A model generated the notes under the pieces. It had not been told where the DNA came from. It saw only the letters and a list, made by a program, of their open reading frames with translations, and did not search any database. Shown here piece by piece: positions 19,070 through 30,286 of a stretch of DNA of 33,202 nt (position 1 is its first letter; every line of letters starts with the position of its first letter). Source of the DNA: Actinomycetota bacterium (GTDB taxonomy: Bacteria > Actinomycetota > Actinomycetes > S36-B12). The DNA is taken from positions 1-33,202 of the forward strand of contig JAUXRN010000241.1 in NCBI GenBank assembly GCA_030681835.1, written 5' to 3'. Position numbers and translations under genes: made by a program.

Positions 19070-19575
19070 GCCCGGCCGACCGACGCAGCGCCTCGAGCGC
19101 CGACCAGATGCGGGGGCTCGGCGCCGCGATCGGGCGCGCATGCTCCGGCGGCGAGGTCGTCGTCCTCAACGGCGACCTGGGGGCCGGGAAGACCACTCTC
19201 GCCCAGGGTCTCGGACGTGGCCTGGGCATAGCCGAGCAGGTCACCAGCCCGACCTTCGTCATCGCCCGGTCGCACGCTCATCCGTCGGGTGGACCGGACC
19301 TCGTGCACGTGGACGCGTACCGGCTGGGCTCGCTGGGCGAGGTCGAGGATCTCGACCTCGAGTCGGACCTGGCCACCAGCGTGGTCGTGGTCGAGTGGGG
19401 TGCGGGCGTGGTGGACGGGTTGTCCGACCGATGGGCGCTCGTGACGATCGCCCGCTCGCCGGACCCTGCCGTCGAGACGCGCGTCGTCGACCTCGCGTGG
19501 GCCGACGTTACCTGGGCGCACTCGCCCTGGGCGGCACCGGCAGCCCCGGACGCGGCTGGTGGCGACGCTCCGTGA
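19066..19575 (+). CDS. tsaE: tRNA t6A synthesis ATPase TsaE
   Basis: TsaE is the ATPase partner of TsaB and TsaD in making N6-threonylcarbamoyladenosine at A37 of ANN-decoding tRNAs. The 169-residue product has Walker A GDLGAGKTT (36-44), SPTF (61-64), HVDAYR (81-86) and VEWG (109-112), all family hallmarks. The GTG start overlaps the hydrolase stop. The frame is open far upstream through the hydrolase gene, but that part is a shadow. The C-terminal 20 residues (WAAPAAPDAAGGDAP) are low complexity. tsaC, needed for the first step, is not in this window. Confidence 0.95.
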   Translation: MSPADRRSASSADQMRGLGAAIGRACSGGEVVVLNGDLGAGKTTLAQGLGRGLGIAEQVTSPTFVIARSHAHPSGGPDLVHVDAYRLGSLGEVEDLDLESDLATSVVVVEWGAGVVDGLSDRWALVTIARSPDPAVETRVVDLAWADVTWAHSPWAAPAAPDAAGGDAP

Positions 19576-20306
19576 TCCTGGCCTTCGATACGTCCACCGC
19601 CCTCACGTCGGTCGCCCTCGTCGACGGCGACGAGGTCGTCGCCGAGCGGTCCCATCTCGACCCGCGGCACCATGCCGAGGTCCTCGCCCCGATGCTGGCC
19701 GACGTGCTGAAGGCCGGCTCGGCAGGGCCAGGCACCGTTGACGCCATCGCCTGCGGTGTCGGTCCGGGTCCCTATACGGGCCTGCGGGTCGGCCTTGCCT
19801 CGGCGATCGCGCTGGGCGTGGCCTGGGGCCGACCCGTCCACGGACTGTGCTCCCTGGACGCCATCGCGGCGGCGTTCGTCGAGGCACGCGAGGGGGTGCC
19901 GTTCGGTGTGGCCGGGGATGCCCGCCGTCGAGAGGTGTACTGGGCTGCCTACTCGGGCGCTGGCCAGCGACTGCAGGGCCCGCTTGTCAGCATGCCCGGC
20001 GACATCGACCCGGGCGTGCGCTCGGGGGCCTGGCTTGGATCCGGTGCGCGGCAGTACGCGGACTGGTTCGGCTCGGTGCGCGCCGACGAGAGACCGGGGT
20101 GGGGCCACCCTCAGGCCTCCTGGGTCGCCCGCCGCGTGGGTGCGCTCCTCGCAACCGGCGTGGTGCCGCTGATCGGCGCGACACCCCTGTCGAGTCATGG
20201 CGACGACGGCTCGCCCACCGCCGCGGCCCTGCGCGGGGCGCTGCTGCTGCCGCCGCAGCCCCTGTACCTGCGCCGACCCGACGCGGTGGCGGTGCAGCCG
20301 GCATGA
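19572..20306 (+). CDS. tsaB: tRNA t6A synthesis protein TsaB
   Basis: A catalytically inactive ASKHA-fold relative of TsaD that forms the TsaBD(E) complex. The 244-residue product begins MILAFDTSTALTSVALVDG and has the conserved GVGPGPYTGLRVGLA segment; the HxxxH metal motif of TsaD is absent, as expected. The GTG start overlaps tsaE by GTGA and the end overlaps rimI by ATGA. The C-terminal YLRRPDAV motif, common to TsaB proteins, is present. Confidence 0.95.
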   Translation: MILAFDTSTALTSVALVDGDEVVAERSHLDPRHHAEVLAPMLADVLKAGSAGPGTVDAIACGVGPGPYTGLRVGLASAIALGVAWGRPVHGLCSLDAIAAAFVEAREGVPFGVAGDARRREVYWAAYSGAGQRLQGPLVSMPGDIDPGVRSGAWLGSGARQYADWFGSVRADERPGWGHPQASWVARRVGALLATGVVPLIGATPLSSHGDDGSPTAAALRGALLLPPQPLYLRRPDAVAVQPA

Positions 20307-20824
20307 GCACCGATGCGGGGGCGAGCGCCGATTCGGCGATGATCGGGGAGACCGGACGCCTGGTCGAGCCGATGAGGTGGTGGCACCTAGACGACGTGGC
20401 CCGGATCGAGAGCGAGGTCTTCCTCGGGGATCCGTGGTCGGTCGAGCAGTTCTGGCAGGAACTGGCCCAGCCGACCCGTCGCTACGTCGTGTGCCGGGAC
20501 GCCGGAGCCGTCGTCGGCTACGGAGGCGCCTACCTGATGCCACCGGACAGCGACATCCAGACCATCGCGGTGACGCCGAGCCATCAGGGGCGCGGGATCG
20601 CCAGGGTGATGCTCGACCGCCTGCTCGGCGATGCCCGTGCGGCCGGCTGCACTCACACGATCCTCGAGGTGCGCAGCGACAACGCGGCCGCGATCGCGCT
20701 CTACGAAAGCCGCGGCTTCGCGCGCATCAGCGAGCGCCGCGCGTACTACCCCGACGGCGGAGATGCGGTGATCATGCGATGCCGGCTGGACGGCCCTGAC
20801 CGGGTTGCGCAGGCCCCCGCATGA
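20303..20824 (+). CDS. rimI: RimI-like ribosomal protein/N-terminal acetyltransferase
   Basis: A GNAT-fold enzyme that acetylates protein N-termini (S18 in E. coli). The 173-residue protein has an extra 20 N-terminal residues, then the acetyl-CoA motif [17 protein letters not shown] (Q95-x-x-G-x-A) and the [16 protein letters not shown] block typical of Rim[12 protein letters not shown] ends the domain. The ATG overlaps tsaB and the end overlaps tsaD by ATGA. Clustering between tsaB and tsaD is the standard bacterial arrangement. Actual acceptor proteins are not known from sequence. Confidence 0.93.
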   Translation: MSTDAGASADSAMIGETGRLVEPMRWWHLDDVARIESEVFLGDPWSVEQFWQELAQPTRRYVVCRDAGAVVGYGGAYLMPPDSDIQTIAVTPSHQGRGIARVMLDRLLGDARAAGCTHTILEVRSDNAAAIALYESRGFARISERRAYYPDGGDAVIMRCRLDGPDRVAQAPA

Positions 20825-21870
20825 GCACCGACGGCCCGCTCGTCCTCGGGATCGAGACGTCGTGCGACGAGACCGGCGTGGGCCTGGTCCGCGGCAGCGT
20901 CCTGCTCGCCAACGAGATCGCGTCGAGCGTGGACGAGCAGGCCCGGTTCGGCGGCGTGGTCCCCGAGGTTGCCAGCCGGGCGCACCTGGAGGCGATCGCT
21001 CCCGCCCTTGACCGCGCGTGCGCCGACGCGGGCGTCCGCCTCGGCGAGATCGACGCGATCGCGGTCACCGCGGGGCCTGGCCTCGTCGGCGCGCTGCTCG
21101 TCGGGGTCGCCGCTGCCAAGGCGCTGGCGGTCGGCCTGGGCATCCCGGTCTACGGGGTCAACCATCTCGCCGGGCACGTGGTCGTCGACGAACTCGAGCA
21201 TGGCCGGCTGCCGGACCCTGTCATCGGCCTGCTGGTGTCGGGGGGCCACTCGTCACTGCTGCTCGTCACCGATGACGCGGCCACCATCGAGCCGCTCGGC
21301 CAGACGCTCGACGACGCGGCGGGAGAGGCATTCGACAAGGTGGCCCGGCTGCTCGGCCTGCCGTTCCCGGGCGGGCCGTGGATCGACCGAGCCGCGCTCG
21401 ATGGCGATCCTGAGGCCATCGCCTTTCCGCGCGGTCTCAGCGCGCCGGGGGACCTGGCGCAGCACCCGTACGACTTCTCGTTCTCCGGCCTGAAGTCCGC
21501 GGTGGCCCGTTGGGTCCGTGCCCGGGAGGCGGCGGCAGAGCCGGTGCCGGTCGCAGATGTCGCCGCGTCGTGCCAGGAGGCCATTGCGGATGTGCTCACG
21601 GCCAAGGCCGTGGCGGCCTGCCGCGACCGGGGCGTGCGCGACCTCGTCCTCGGAGGGGGCGTCGCCGCGAACTCTCGGCTGCGGGCCATGGCCCAGGAGC
21701 GGTGCGCAGCAGCCGGATTGGCCCTGCGCGTGCCCAGTCCGGGACTGTGCACCGACAACGGGGCGATGATCGCCGCGCTCGGGGCCCGCCTCGCCGCTGC
21801 CGGCGTGCCACCGTCCGGGCTGGACTTCGCGACGACTTCGACCATGTCGGTGACCCGGTCGTCATGGTGA
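20821..21870 (+). CDS. tsaD: tRNA t6A transferase TsaD
   Basis: It transfers the threonylcarbamoyl group to A37 of tRNA. The 349-residue product has [12 protein letters not shown] near the N-terminus, the metal-binding HxxxH (His115, His119 in NHLAGH), [10 protein letters not shown] and [11 protein letters not shown]. All are intact. The ATG overlaps the rimI stop. Its start context (ATGAGCACCGA) is nearly identical to that of rimI. Seven to eight bases at the end overlap mmuM. Confidence 0.97.
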   Translation: MSTDGPLVLGIETSCDETGVGLVRGSVLLANEIASSVDEQARFGGVVPEVASRAHLEAIAPALDRACADAGVRLGEIDAIAVTAGPGLVGALLVGVAAAKALAVGLGIPVYGVNHLAGHVVVDELEHGRLPDPVIGLLVSGGHSSLLLVTDDAATIEPLGQTLDDAAGEAFDKVARLLGLPFPGGPWIDRAALDGDPEAIAFPRGLSAPGDLAQHPYDFSFSGLKSAVARWVRAREAAAEPVPVADVAASCQEAIADVLTAKAVAACRDRGVRDLVLGGGVAANSRLRAMAQERCAAAGLALRVPSPGLCTDNGAMIAALGARLAAAGVPPSGLDFATTSTMSVTRSSW

Positions 21871-22805
21871 CGGCGATGGACAGGTGGGCCGGGATCTTCG
21901 GCGCTGGCCCTGTCGTGGTCGACGGCGGGCTCTCGACCCAGCTGACGAGTCACGGTGCGGACATGTCCGGCCGACTGTGGACCGCGCGTGCCTTGCTGGA
22001 CGACCCCGGGGCGGTCGCCCGGGCGCACGCGGCATTCGTCGATGCCGGTGCCACCGTCGTCATCACGGCCAGCTACCAGGTCTCCCGGCTGGGTTTTCGC
22101 GCCGAGGGCCTGGCCCAGTCGCGGGCCGATGCCGCTCTTGCGGCCAGCGTGACGGTGGCGCGGCACGCGGCGGATGGAGGTGCCGCCGGCCGCTCTGCCG
22201 TGCGGGTGGCTGCCAGCATCGGGCCGTACGGCGCCGTCCTGCACGATGGGTCGGAGTACCGCGGACGCTATGGCCTGTCCCACGAGGACCTGGTGGACTT
22301 CCACCGGCCACGACTGGAGATCCTGGCGGCGTCCTCGCCCGACCTGTTCGCCGTCGAGACCATCCCCGACGTCGACGAGGCCCGGGCCCTCGTGGAGGCG
22401 CTCGAGGCGGTCCCGGAGGTGCCGGCGTGGATGACGTTCTCCGCGGCCGACGAGGCGCGCACCTGCGCCGGGCAGCCCATCGAGGAGGCCGTTCGCATCG
22501 CTGCCGAATCGCCCTCCGTGGTCGCGGTGGGAATCAACTGCACCGATCCGCGCCACGTCCTGGGGCTGGTGACCCGGGTACGGGCCGCCACCGACCTGCC
22601 CATCGTCATCTACCCGAATGCGGGCGGCACGTGGGATGCGACCACGGGCGCGTGGTCCGGCGAGGTGGCCGAAGGAGGGGTGTTCGCCGACGATCTCGTC
22701 CGTCGGTGGCACGGTGCTGGCGCGACCGCCATCGGCGGTTGCTGTGGCACGGATGCCCGCTCGATCAGGCAGGTAGCCCGCGTGCTGGCCGGCACAGCAC
22801 CCTGA
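21864..22805 (+). CDS. mmuM: Homocysteine S-methyltransferase
   Basis: It methylates homocysteine to methionine, with S-methylmethionine or S-adenosylmethionine as donor. The 313-residue protein opens with [11 protein letters not shown] and carries the zinc ligands Cys226 (GINC), Cys293 and Cys294 (GGCCG). Other marks are TASYQVS and [12 protein letters not shown]. It has only this domain and lacks the folate and cobalamin modules of MetH. ATG at 21864 overlaps tsaD; GTG at 21867 and ATG at 21876 are alternatives. The 3' end overlaps the minus-strand methyltransferase by 41 bases. It appears to be the last gene of the long overlapping chain that starts at glmS. Confidence 0.92.
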   Translation: MVTAMDRWAGIFGAGPVVVDGGLSTQLTSHGADMSGRLWTARALLDDPGAVARAHAAFVDAGATVVITASYQVSRLGFRAEGLAQSRADAALAASVTVARHAADGGAAGRSAVRVAASIGPYGAVLHDGSEYRGRYGLSHEDLVDFHRPRLEILAASSPDLFAVETIPDVDEARALVEALEAVPEVPAWMTFSAADEARTCAGQPIEEAVRIAAESPSVVAVGINCTDPRHVLGLVTRVRAATDLPIVIYPNAGGTWDATTGAWSGEVAEGGVFADDLVRRWHGAGATAIGGCCGTDARSIRQVARVLAGTAP

Positions 22806-23991
22806 TCGACCGATCGCCCAGACGGGTGAGCACGAGGACGTGCCCGGCGCCCTCGCGCCTGCCCAGCCCGCGCAGGACCGTCGCGGGAGCGACCCCGGTG
22901 TCACGGGACTTGACCGTCAGGGTGGCGACGGCCAGGGCGTCCAGCCGGCGGCGCTGCTGTCGCTCACTGCCGTCAAGCAGGCTGATCACCTCGAAGCCGC
23001 GGACCGCCGGCCCGAGCTGCGACTCGGGGCCGGTGAGCCAGGTGCTGTGCGGGCCGAGCGGCCGGACCTGCGGGTGATCCGCGAGCACGGTGGCGACCGC
23101 ACCGGCCTTCAGAATGGCGGGGTCGGGCTCGTACAGCCAGTCGCCCAACCTGTCGGCCGGTGCCGTCGGCCCGGGCGGGCCTGACGGGACGACGATGGCC
23201 TCGCCGCCGGCCCAGACCACGGCACGCCGCCCCTCGGCGAAGACCGGCCACGAGTAGAGGGCGCACTCCACCACGACGCGGTGCACGCTGGACCACTCGG
23301 CGTGCCACCCATCCGGGACGGGCAACGACGGGGCCACCTTGGCGGCGACGCGTGGGTGCGGCAGCGCAGCCAGCCAGGGCCACGGCGGAGCCCAGCGGGC
23401 CGGGTCGCGTTCGGGCATCGCCCGCAGGCGGGCATCCCGGGGCCCGTCCGGGTCGCGCCGGGCCGGGTCGGCGAACACCGCGTCGGTCGGGGCGAGCCGC
23501 TCGAGCTCGACTGCCAGCGCCTGCGCCTCGGTCGCGTCCGCATCGACGACCTCGACCAGCGGCCAGTTGTGCCGGCAGAGCGCCGCCGTGACCGGGTCAC
23601 GCTCCAGGGCCCGGACCGCCATGCCCGCGGCCGCGCACGCTGCTGCGTCAAAGCCCAGGCCGGCCGTCAGGTCCAGGACGCGGGTGACGCCGCTGGCGCG
23701 GAGCAGCGCGGCCCGGTGTGCGGCGATCCCGGGACGGGTGGCCTGCTCGAGTTCGGCCCGCGTGAGCAGGAGGCGCTGCGCGTCGATGCCGTACCGCTCG
23801 AAGGCCAACCGCCGCAGGCCGGCCTGCTCGAGGGCGGCACTGGCCTGGCCGGGGGAGAGGTCGGGGCGGTCCCGGCGCAGGGCCGCGGCCGCGGCAAGGG
23901 GCTCAGGGCCACAAGCCGCGGCCGCCTCGATTGCCGCCAGGCCATCGGGGGTCGCCAGCCAATGCGCCGTGGCAATGTCCACGCCGGCCAT
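22765..23991 (-). CDS. THUMP-like-domain class I SAM methyltransferase
   Basis: 408 residues if started at ATG 23991 (MAGVDIATAHWLATPDG). The Rossmann methyltransferase core has motif I DLTAGLGFD (107-115), the acidic SAM-ribose ligand Glu130 (ALERD) and motif IV FADPARRD (173-180). A C-terminal THUMP-like domain (about 325-405, with ATLTVKSRDTGV and LGRREGAGHVLVLTR) suggests an RNA substrate, but none is established for the family. The frame is open to 24036, within the groES operator, so the inner ATG is more plausible. It converges on mmuM with a 41-base overlap and diverges from groES. Confidence 0.85.
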   Translation of the reverse strand: MAGVDIATAHWLATPDGLAAIEAAAACGPEPLAAAAALRRDRPDLSPGQASAALEQAGLRRLAFERYGIDAQRLLLTRAELEQATRPGIAAHRAALLRASGVTRVLDLTAGLGFDAAACAAAGMAVRALERDPVTAALCRHNWPLVEVVDADATEAQALAVELERLAPTDAVFADPARRDPDGPRDARLRAMPERDPARWAPPWPWLAALPHPRVAAKVAPSLPVPDGWHAEWSSVHRVVVECALYSWPVFAEGRRAVVWAGGEAIVVPSGPPGPTAPADRLGDWLYEPDPAILKAGAVATVLADHPQVRPLGPHSTWLTGPESQLGPAVRGFEVISLLDGSERQQRRRLDALAVATLTVKSRDTGVAPATVLRGLGRREGAGHVLVLTRLGDRSIRVLCRPARGLPA

Positions 23992-24029
23992 TGTGGGCCA
24001 TGGTCGCGATCCCGCCCGTGCGCACGCTG

Positions 24030-24056
24030 CTGGCACTCAACTTGACGGAGTGCTAA
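24030..24056 (+). promoter_or_regulatory. CIRCE element (HrcA operator)
   Basis: CTGGCACTC-N9-GAGTGCTAA. The right arm is a perfect match to the CIRCE consensus and the left arm matches 7 of 9 bases of TTAGCACTC; the spacer is exactly nine. HrcA represses groESL through this element in many bacteria, including actinobacteria. It overlaps the -35 box of the groES promoter. hrcA itself is not in the window. Confidence 0.9.
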
Positions 24057-24070
24057 TGGGTGCGTACTGT
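24042..24070 (+). promoter_or_regulatory. groESL promoter
   Basis: TTGACG (24042-24047), 17 bases, TACTGT (24065-24070). This is a near-ideal housekeeping promoter. The -35 lies in the CIRCE spacer, so HrcA binding would block polymerase. The leader to the groES GTG is about 80 bases. Confidence 0.75.
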
Positions 24071-24155
24071 CGGATCTGGCACTCCCCACCGGGGACTGCC
24101 AACTCATCAGCCGCCCGACCAGGGCGGCCCATCGACAGCACCGGAGGATGTAATC

Positions 24156-24455
24156 GTGTCGGTCTCCATCAAGCCGCTCGAGGACCGCATTCTGGTCCAG
24201 ACCCTGGACGCCGAGCAGACGACCGCGTCCGGCCTCGTGATTCCTGACACCGCCAAGGAGAAGCCCCAGGAGGGCAAGGTCCTGGCGGTCGGCCCTGGCC
24301 GGTTCGACGACGATGGCGCCAAGCGGATCCCGCTCGACATCAAGGTCGGCGACGTCGTCATCTACAGCAAGTACGGCGGCACCGAGGTCAAGTACGACGG
24401 CGAGGAGTACTTGCTCCTCTCTGCTCGCGACGTCCTCGCCATCGTCGAGAAGTAG
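24156..24455 (+). CDS. groES: Co-chaperonin GroES
   Basis: The heptameric lid of the GroEL chamber. The 99-residue product reads [21 protein letters not shown], includes the mobile loop ([20 protein letters not shown]) and ends with [10 protein letters not shown]. The GTG at 24156 is supported by GGAGGA (24143-24148) seven bases upstream; the open frame further upstream is not GroES-like. It is first in groES-groEL, under CIRCE control. Confidence 0.97.
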   Translation: MSVSIKPLEDRILVQTLDAEQTTASGLVIPDTAKEKPQEGKVLAVGPGRFDDDGAKRIPLDIKVGDVVIYSKYGGTEVKYDGEEYLLLSARDVLAIVEK

Positions 24456-24462
24456 TGCAGTC

Positions 24463-24492
24463 CGGCCCGTCGCGCTCCAGCGCGGCGGGCCG
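24463..24492 (+). promoter_or_regulatory. Strong hairpin between groES and groEL
   Basis: CGGCCCG-T-CGCGC (24463-24475), loop TCCA, GCGCG-G-CGGGCCG (24480-24492): 13 pairs including one G-U, with no mismatch. It starts 7 bases after the groES stop and ends 37 bases before the groEL ATG. There is no T-run, so it may act in mRNA processing, stability or partial attenuation rather than termination; the role is inference. Confidence 0.6.
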
Positions 24493-24526
24493 CACCGTCA
24501 CACCACACCTGTTTGGGGAGCACTGA

Positions 24527-26158
<1,632 letters not shown>

Positions 26159-26188
26159 GCACGCAGGCGACGTAGTTTCGCCCACAAC

Positions 26189-26251
26189 ATCGAGTGGGCA
26201 GTTGTTGGGCGGGGCCCTTGAGGCCGCGCCATCAACAACTGCCCACTCGAT
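26189..26251. terminator. 19-bp perfect inverted repeat, probable bidirectional terminator
   Basis: ATCGAGTGGGCAGTTGTTG (26189-26207) and its exact reverse complement (26233-26251) are separated by 25 bases. It lies between the convergent stops of groEL (26158) and the whiB gene (26256). Neither side has a proper T-run (TTCGTT on the plus side). A competing fold uses GCCCAC at 26180-26185. Alternatives are a genome-wide palindromic repeat or a regulatory RNA element. Confidence 0.65.
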
Positions 26252-26255
26252 TCGT

Positions 26256-26552
26256 TCAGGACACCTGGGCCAGTCGACGATTGCGACGGTAGAAGGCCTC
26301 GCGGTCGTCCTCGGACATGCCGCCCCACACCCCGTAAGGCTCACGGACGGCTAGGGCGTGGGCGGCGCACTCGGCCAGCACGGGGCAGGTCGCGCACACC
26401 GCCTTGGCGGCCGCCTCGCGGCTGTCGCGCGCAGGTCCGCGCTCACCCTCGGGGTGGAAGAACAAGCTGGGGTCCTCGCCGCGGCAGGCCCCGTCCATCT
26501 GCCAGTCCCACAGGTCTGCATTGGGGCCGGGAAGCCGCGAAACGTCCGCCAT
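26256..26552 (-). CDS. whiB3: WhiB-family Fe-S transcription factor, WhiB3/WhiD-like
   Basis: WhiB proteins bind a redox- and NO-sensitive [4Fe-4S] cluster and act with the primary sigma factor. The 98-residue product has four cluster cysteines (Cys23, Cys53, Cys56, Cys62; CxxC spacing) and the GVWGG turn (74-78) before a basic helix (RRNRR). The N-terminus LPGPNADLWDWQMDGACRG and FFHPEGERG resemble M. tuberculosis WhiB3, and the location beside groEL and guaB matches that gene. The ATG at 26552 has GGAGGA 5 bases upstream; a longer frame upstream lies in the promoter. In actinobacteria WhiB3/WhiD affects redox balance, lipid synthesis or sporulation; which applies here is unknown. Confidence 0.93.
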   Translation of the reverse strand: MADVSRLPGPNADLWDWQMDGACRGEDPSLFFHPEGERGPARDSREAAAKAVCATCPVLAECAAHALAVREPYGVWGGMSEDDREAFYRRNRRLAQVS

Positions 26553-26557
26553 GGTGG

Positions 26558-26611
26558 TCCTCCGTCTGTGTCGTGTTCCCCCACCATACAATCGCGCCAT
26601 AAGTTGGTCAA
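26558..26611 (-). promoter_or_regulatory. whiB3 promoter and ribosome-binding site
   Basis: On the minus strand: TTGACC (26611-26606), 17 bases, TATGGT (26588-26583), a strong housekeeping promoter. GGAGGA (26563-26558) follows, five bases from the ATG. The -35 is inside the left arm of a dyad (26604-26628). Confidence 0.7.
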
Positions 26612-26628
26612 CATGCAATATTGACGAA
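26604..26628. promoter_or_regulatory. Dyad in the whiB3/merR intergenic region, candidate operator
   Basis: TTGGTCAA (26604-26611), nine bases, TTGACGAA (26621-26628). The arms are inverted with 7 of 8 matches, and the centre includes CAATATTG. The left arm covers the whiB3 -35 box. Size and position suit binding by a dimeric regulator; the adjacent MerR-like protein is the obvious candidate, by inference only. Confidence 0.45.
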
Positions 26629-26680
26629 GGCGCGGCGCGCTCGCCATGCGCATCCGTCGACCGGGTCCCACAATGTGGCC

Positions 26681-29158
<2,478 letters not shown>

Positions 29159-29173
29159 AAAGGACGAAGTTCC

Positions 29174-30286
29174 TTGACCGACATGCAGATCGGTGGGGCC
29201 AAGCGCGCCCGCCGCGGCTATTCATTCGACGAGGTCGCGATCGCACCGAGCCGACGGACCAGGGATTCCGAGGCGGTGACGACCGCGTGGACAATCGACG
29301 CCTACCGCTTCGACACCCCGCTCCTGGCCGCCCCCATGGACTCCGTGGTCTCCCCGCAGAGCGCGGCTACCCTGTCCGGGCTTGGCGTCCTCGCCGTGCT
29401 CAACCTCGAGGGGCTGTGGGGTCGCTACGAGGACCCCGAGCCGCTTCTCGCCGAGATCGCCGGGCTGCCGACCGATGCGGTCACCCCCCGGATGCAGGAG
29501 GTCTACGCAGCCCGCCCCGTCGATGCAGGCCTCGTCGCGGCGCGCATCGCGGAGATGAAGGCGGCAGGGATCACGGTCGCCGTCGGGATCTCACCCCAGG
29601 CGACGGCCCGGCTCGCCCCGCTCGCCTCGCAGTCGGGCGCGGACATCGTCGTGATCCGTGGCACCACGGTGTCCGCCGAGCACGTGTCCACGGACGGTGT
29701 GCCGCTCAACCTCAAGAAGTTCATCCACGAGCTCGACGTCCCCGTCATCGTCGGCGGCTGTGCCACCTACCAGGCGGCCCTGCACCTCATGCGCACGGGC
29801 GCGGCCGGCGTGCTGGTCGGCTTCGGCGGGGGAGCGTCGCACACGACCGCTGACGTCATCGGGGTGAGCGTGCCGATGGCCAGCGCTGTCGCCGACGTCG
29901 CTGCCGCGCGGCGCGACTACCTCGACGAATCGGGCGGTCGGTACGTGCACGTCATCGCAGACGGATCGATGGGCCGCAGCGGCGACGTGGTCAAGGCGTT
30001 CGCGTGCGGGGCCGACGCGGCGATGCTCGGCACTGCACTGTCACGAGCGTCCGATGCCCCGGGGCGGGGGGCGCACTGGGGCGCCGAGGCGTGGCATCCT
30101 CGGCTGCCGCGCGGGGAGCGCCACCTCACGCCGACCGTGGGGACGTTCGGGCAGGTCCTGCACGGCCCGTCGACGAGCGCCGACGGGACGATGAACATCG
30201 TCGGTGCCCTGCGCAAGGCCATGGCCACGACGGGCTACAGCGATGTCAAGGAGTTCCAGCGCGTCGAGATGGTCATCACGGCATGA
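29174..30286 (+). CDS. guaB3: GuaB3-family IMP dehydrogenase-related protein
   Basis: 370 residues from TTG 29174, chosen because GAAAGGA lies about 8 bases upstream; ATG 29183 is too far from it. It is a TIM barrel like GuaB but has no CBS domains. Nucleotide-binding segments are kept (GGRYVHVIADGSMGRSGD, ACGADAAMLG). At the catalytic loop, GuaB Cys316-Thr-Thr-Arg is replaced by His223-Thr-Thr-Ala, so the thiol nucleophile needed for IMP dehydrogenase chemistry is absent. From memory, His here is common in actinobacterial GuaB3. The reaction is therefore uncertain: a different purine-nucleotide activity or a regulatory partner of GuaB are both possible. The C-terminus overlaps the aldehyde dehydrogenase by ATGA. 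Confidence 0.92.
   Translation: MTDMQIGGAKRARRGYSFDEVAIAPSRRTRDSEAVTTAWTIDAYRFDTPLLAAPMDSVVSPQSAATLSGLGVLAVLNLEGLWGRYEDPEPLLAEIAGLPTDAVTPRMQEVYAARPVDAGLVAARIAEMKAAGITVAVGISPQATARLAPLASQSGADIVVIRGTTVSAEHVSTDGVPLNLKKFIHELDVPVIVGGCATYQAALHLMRTGAAGVLVGFGGGASHTTADVIGVSVPMASAVADVAAARRDYLDESGGRYVHVIADGSMGRSGDVVKAFACGADAAMLGTALSRASDAPGRGAHWGAEAWHPRLPRGERHLTPTVGTFGQVLHGPSTSADGTMNIVGALRKAMATTGYSDVKEFQRVEMVITA

Noticed and set aside
26189-26251. The 19-bp inverted repeat as terminal repeats of a mobile element
   Set aside because: The arms enclose only 25 bases with no coding capacity, and no target-site duplication is visible.
26621-26680. TTG at 26621 as the start of the MerR-type regulator
   Set aside because: It lies in the dyad, lacks a ribosome-binding site, and adds 20 residues unlike MerR proteins; GTG 26681 is 30 bases before the conserved domain.
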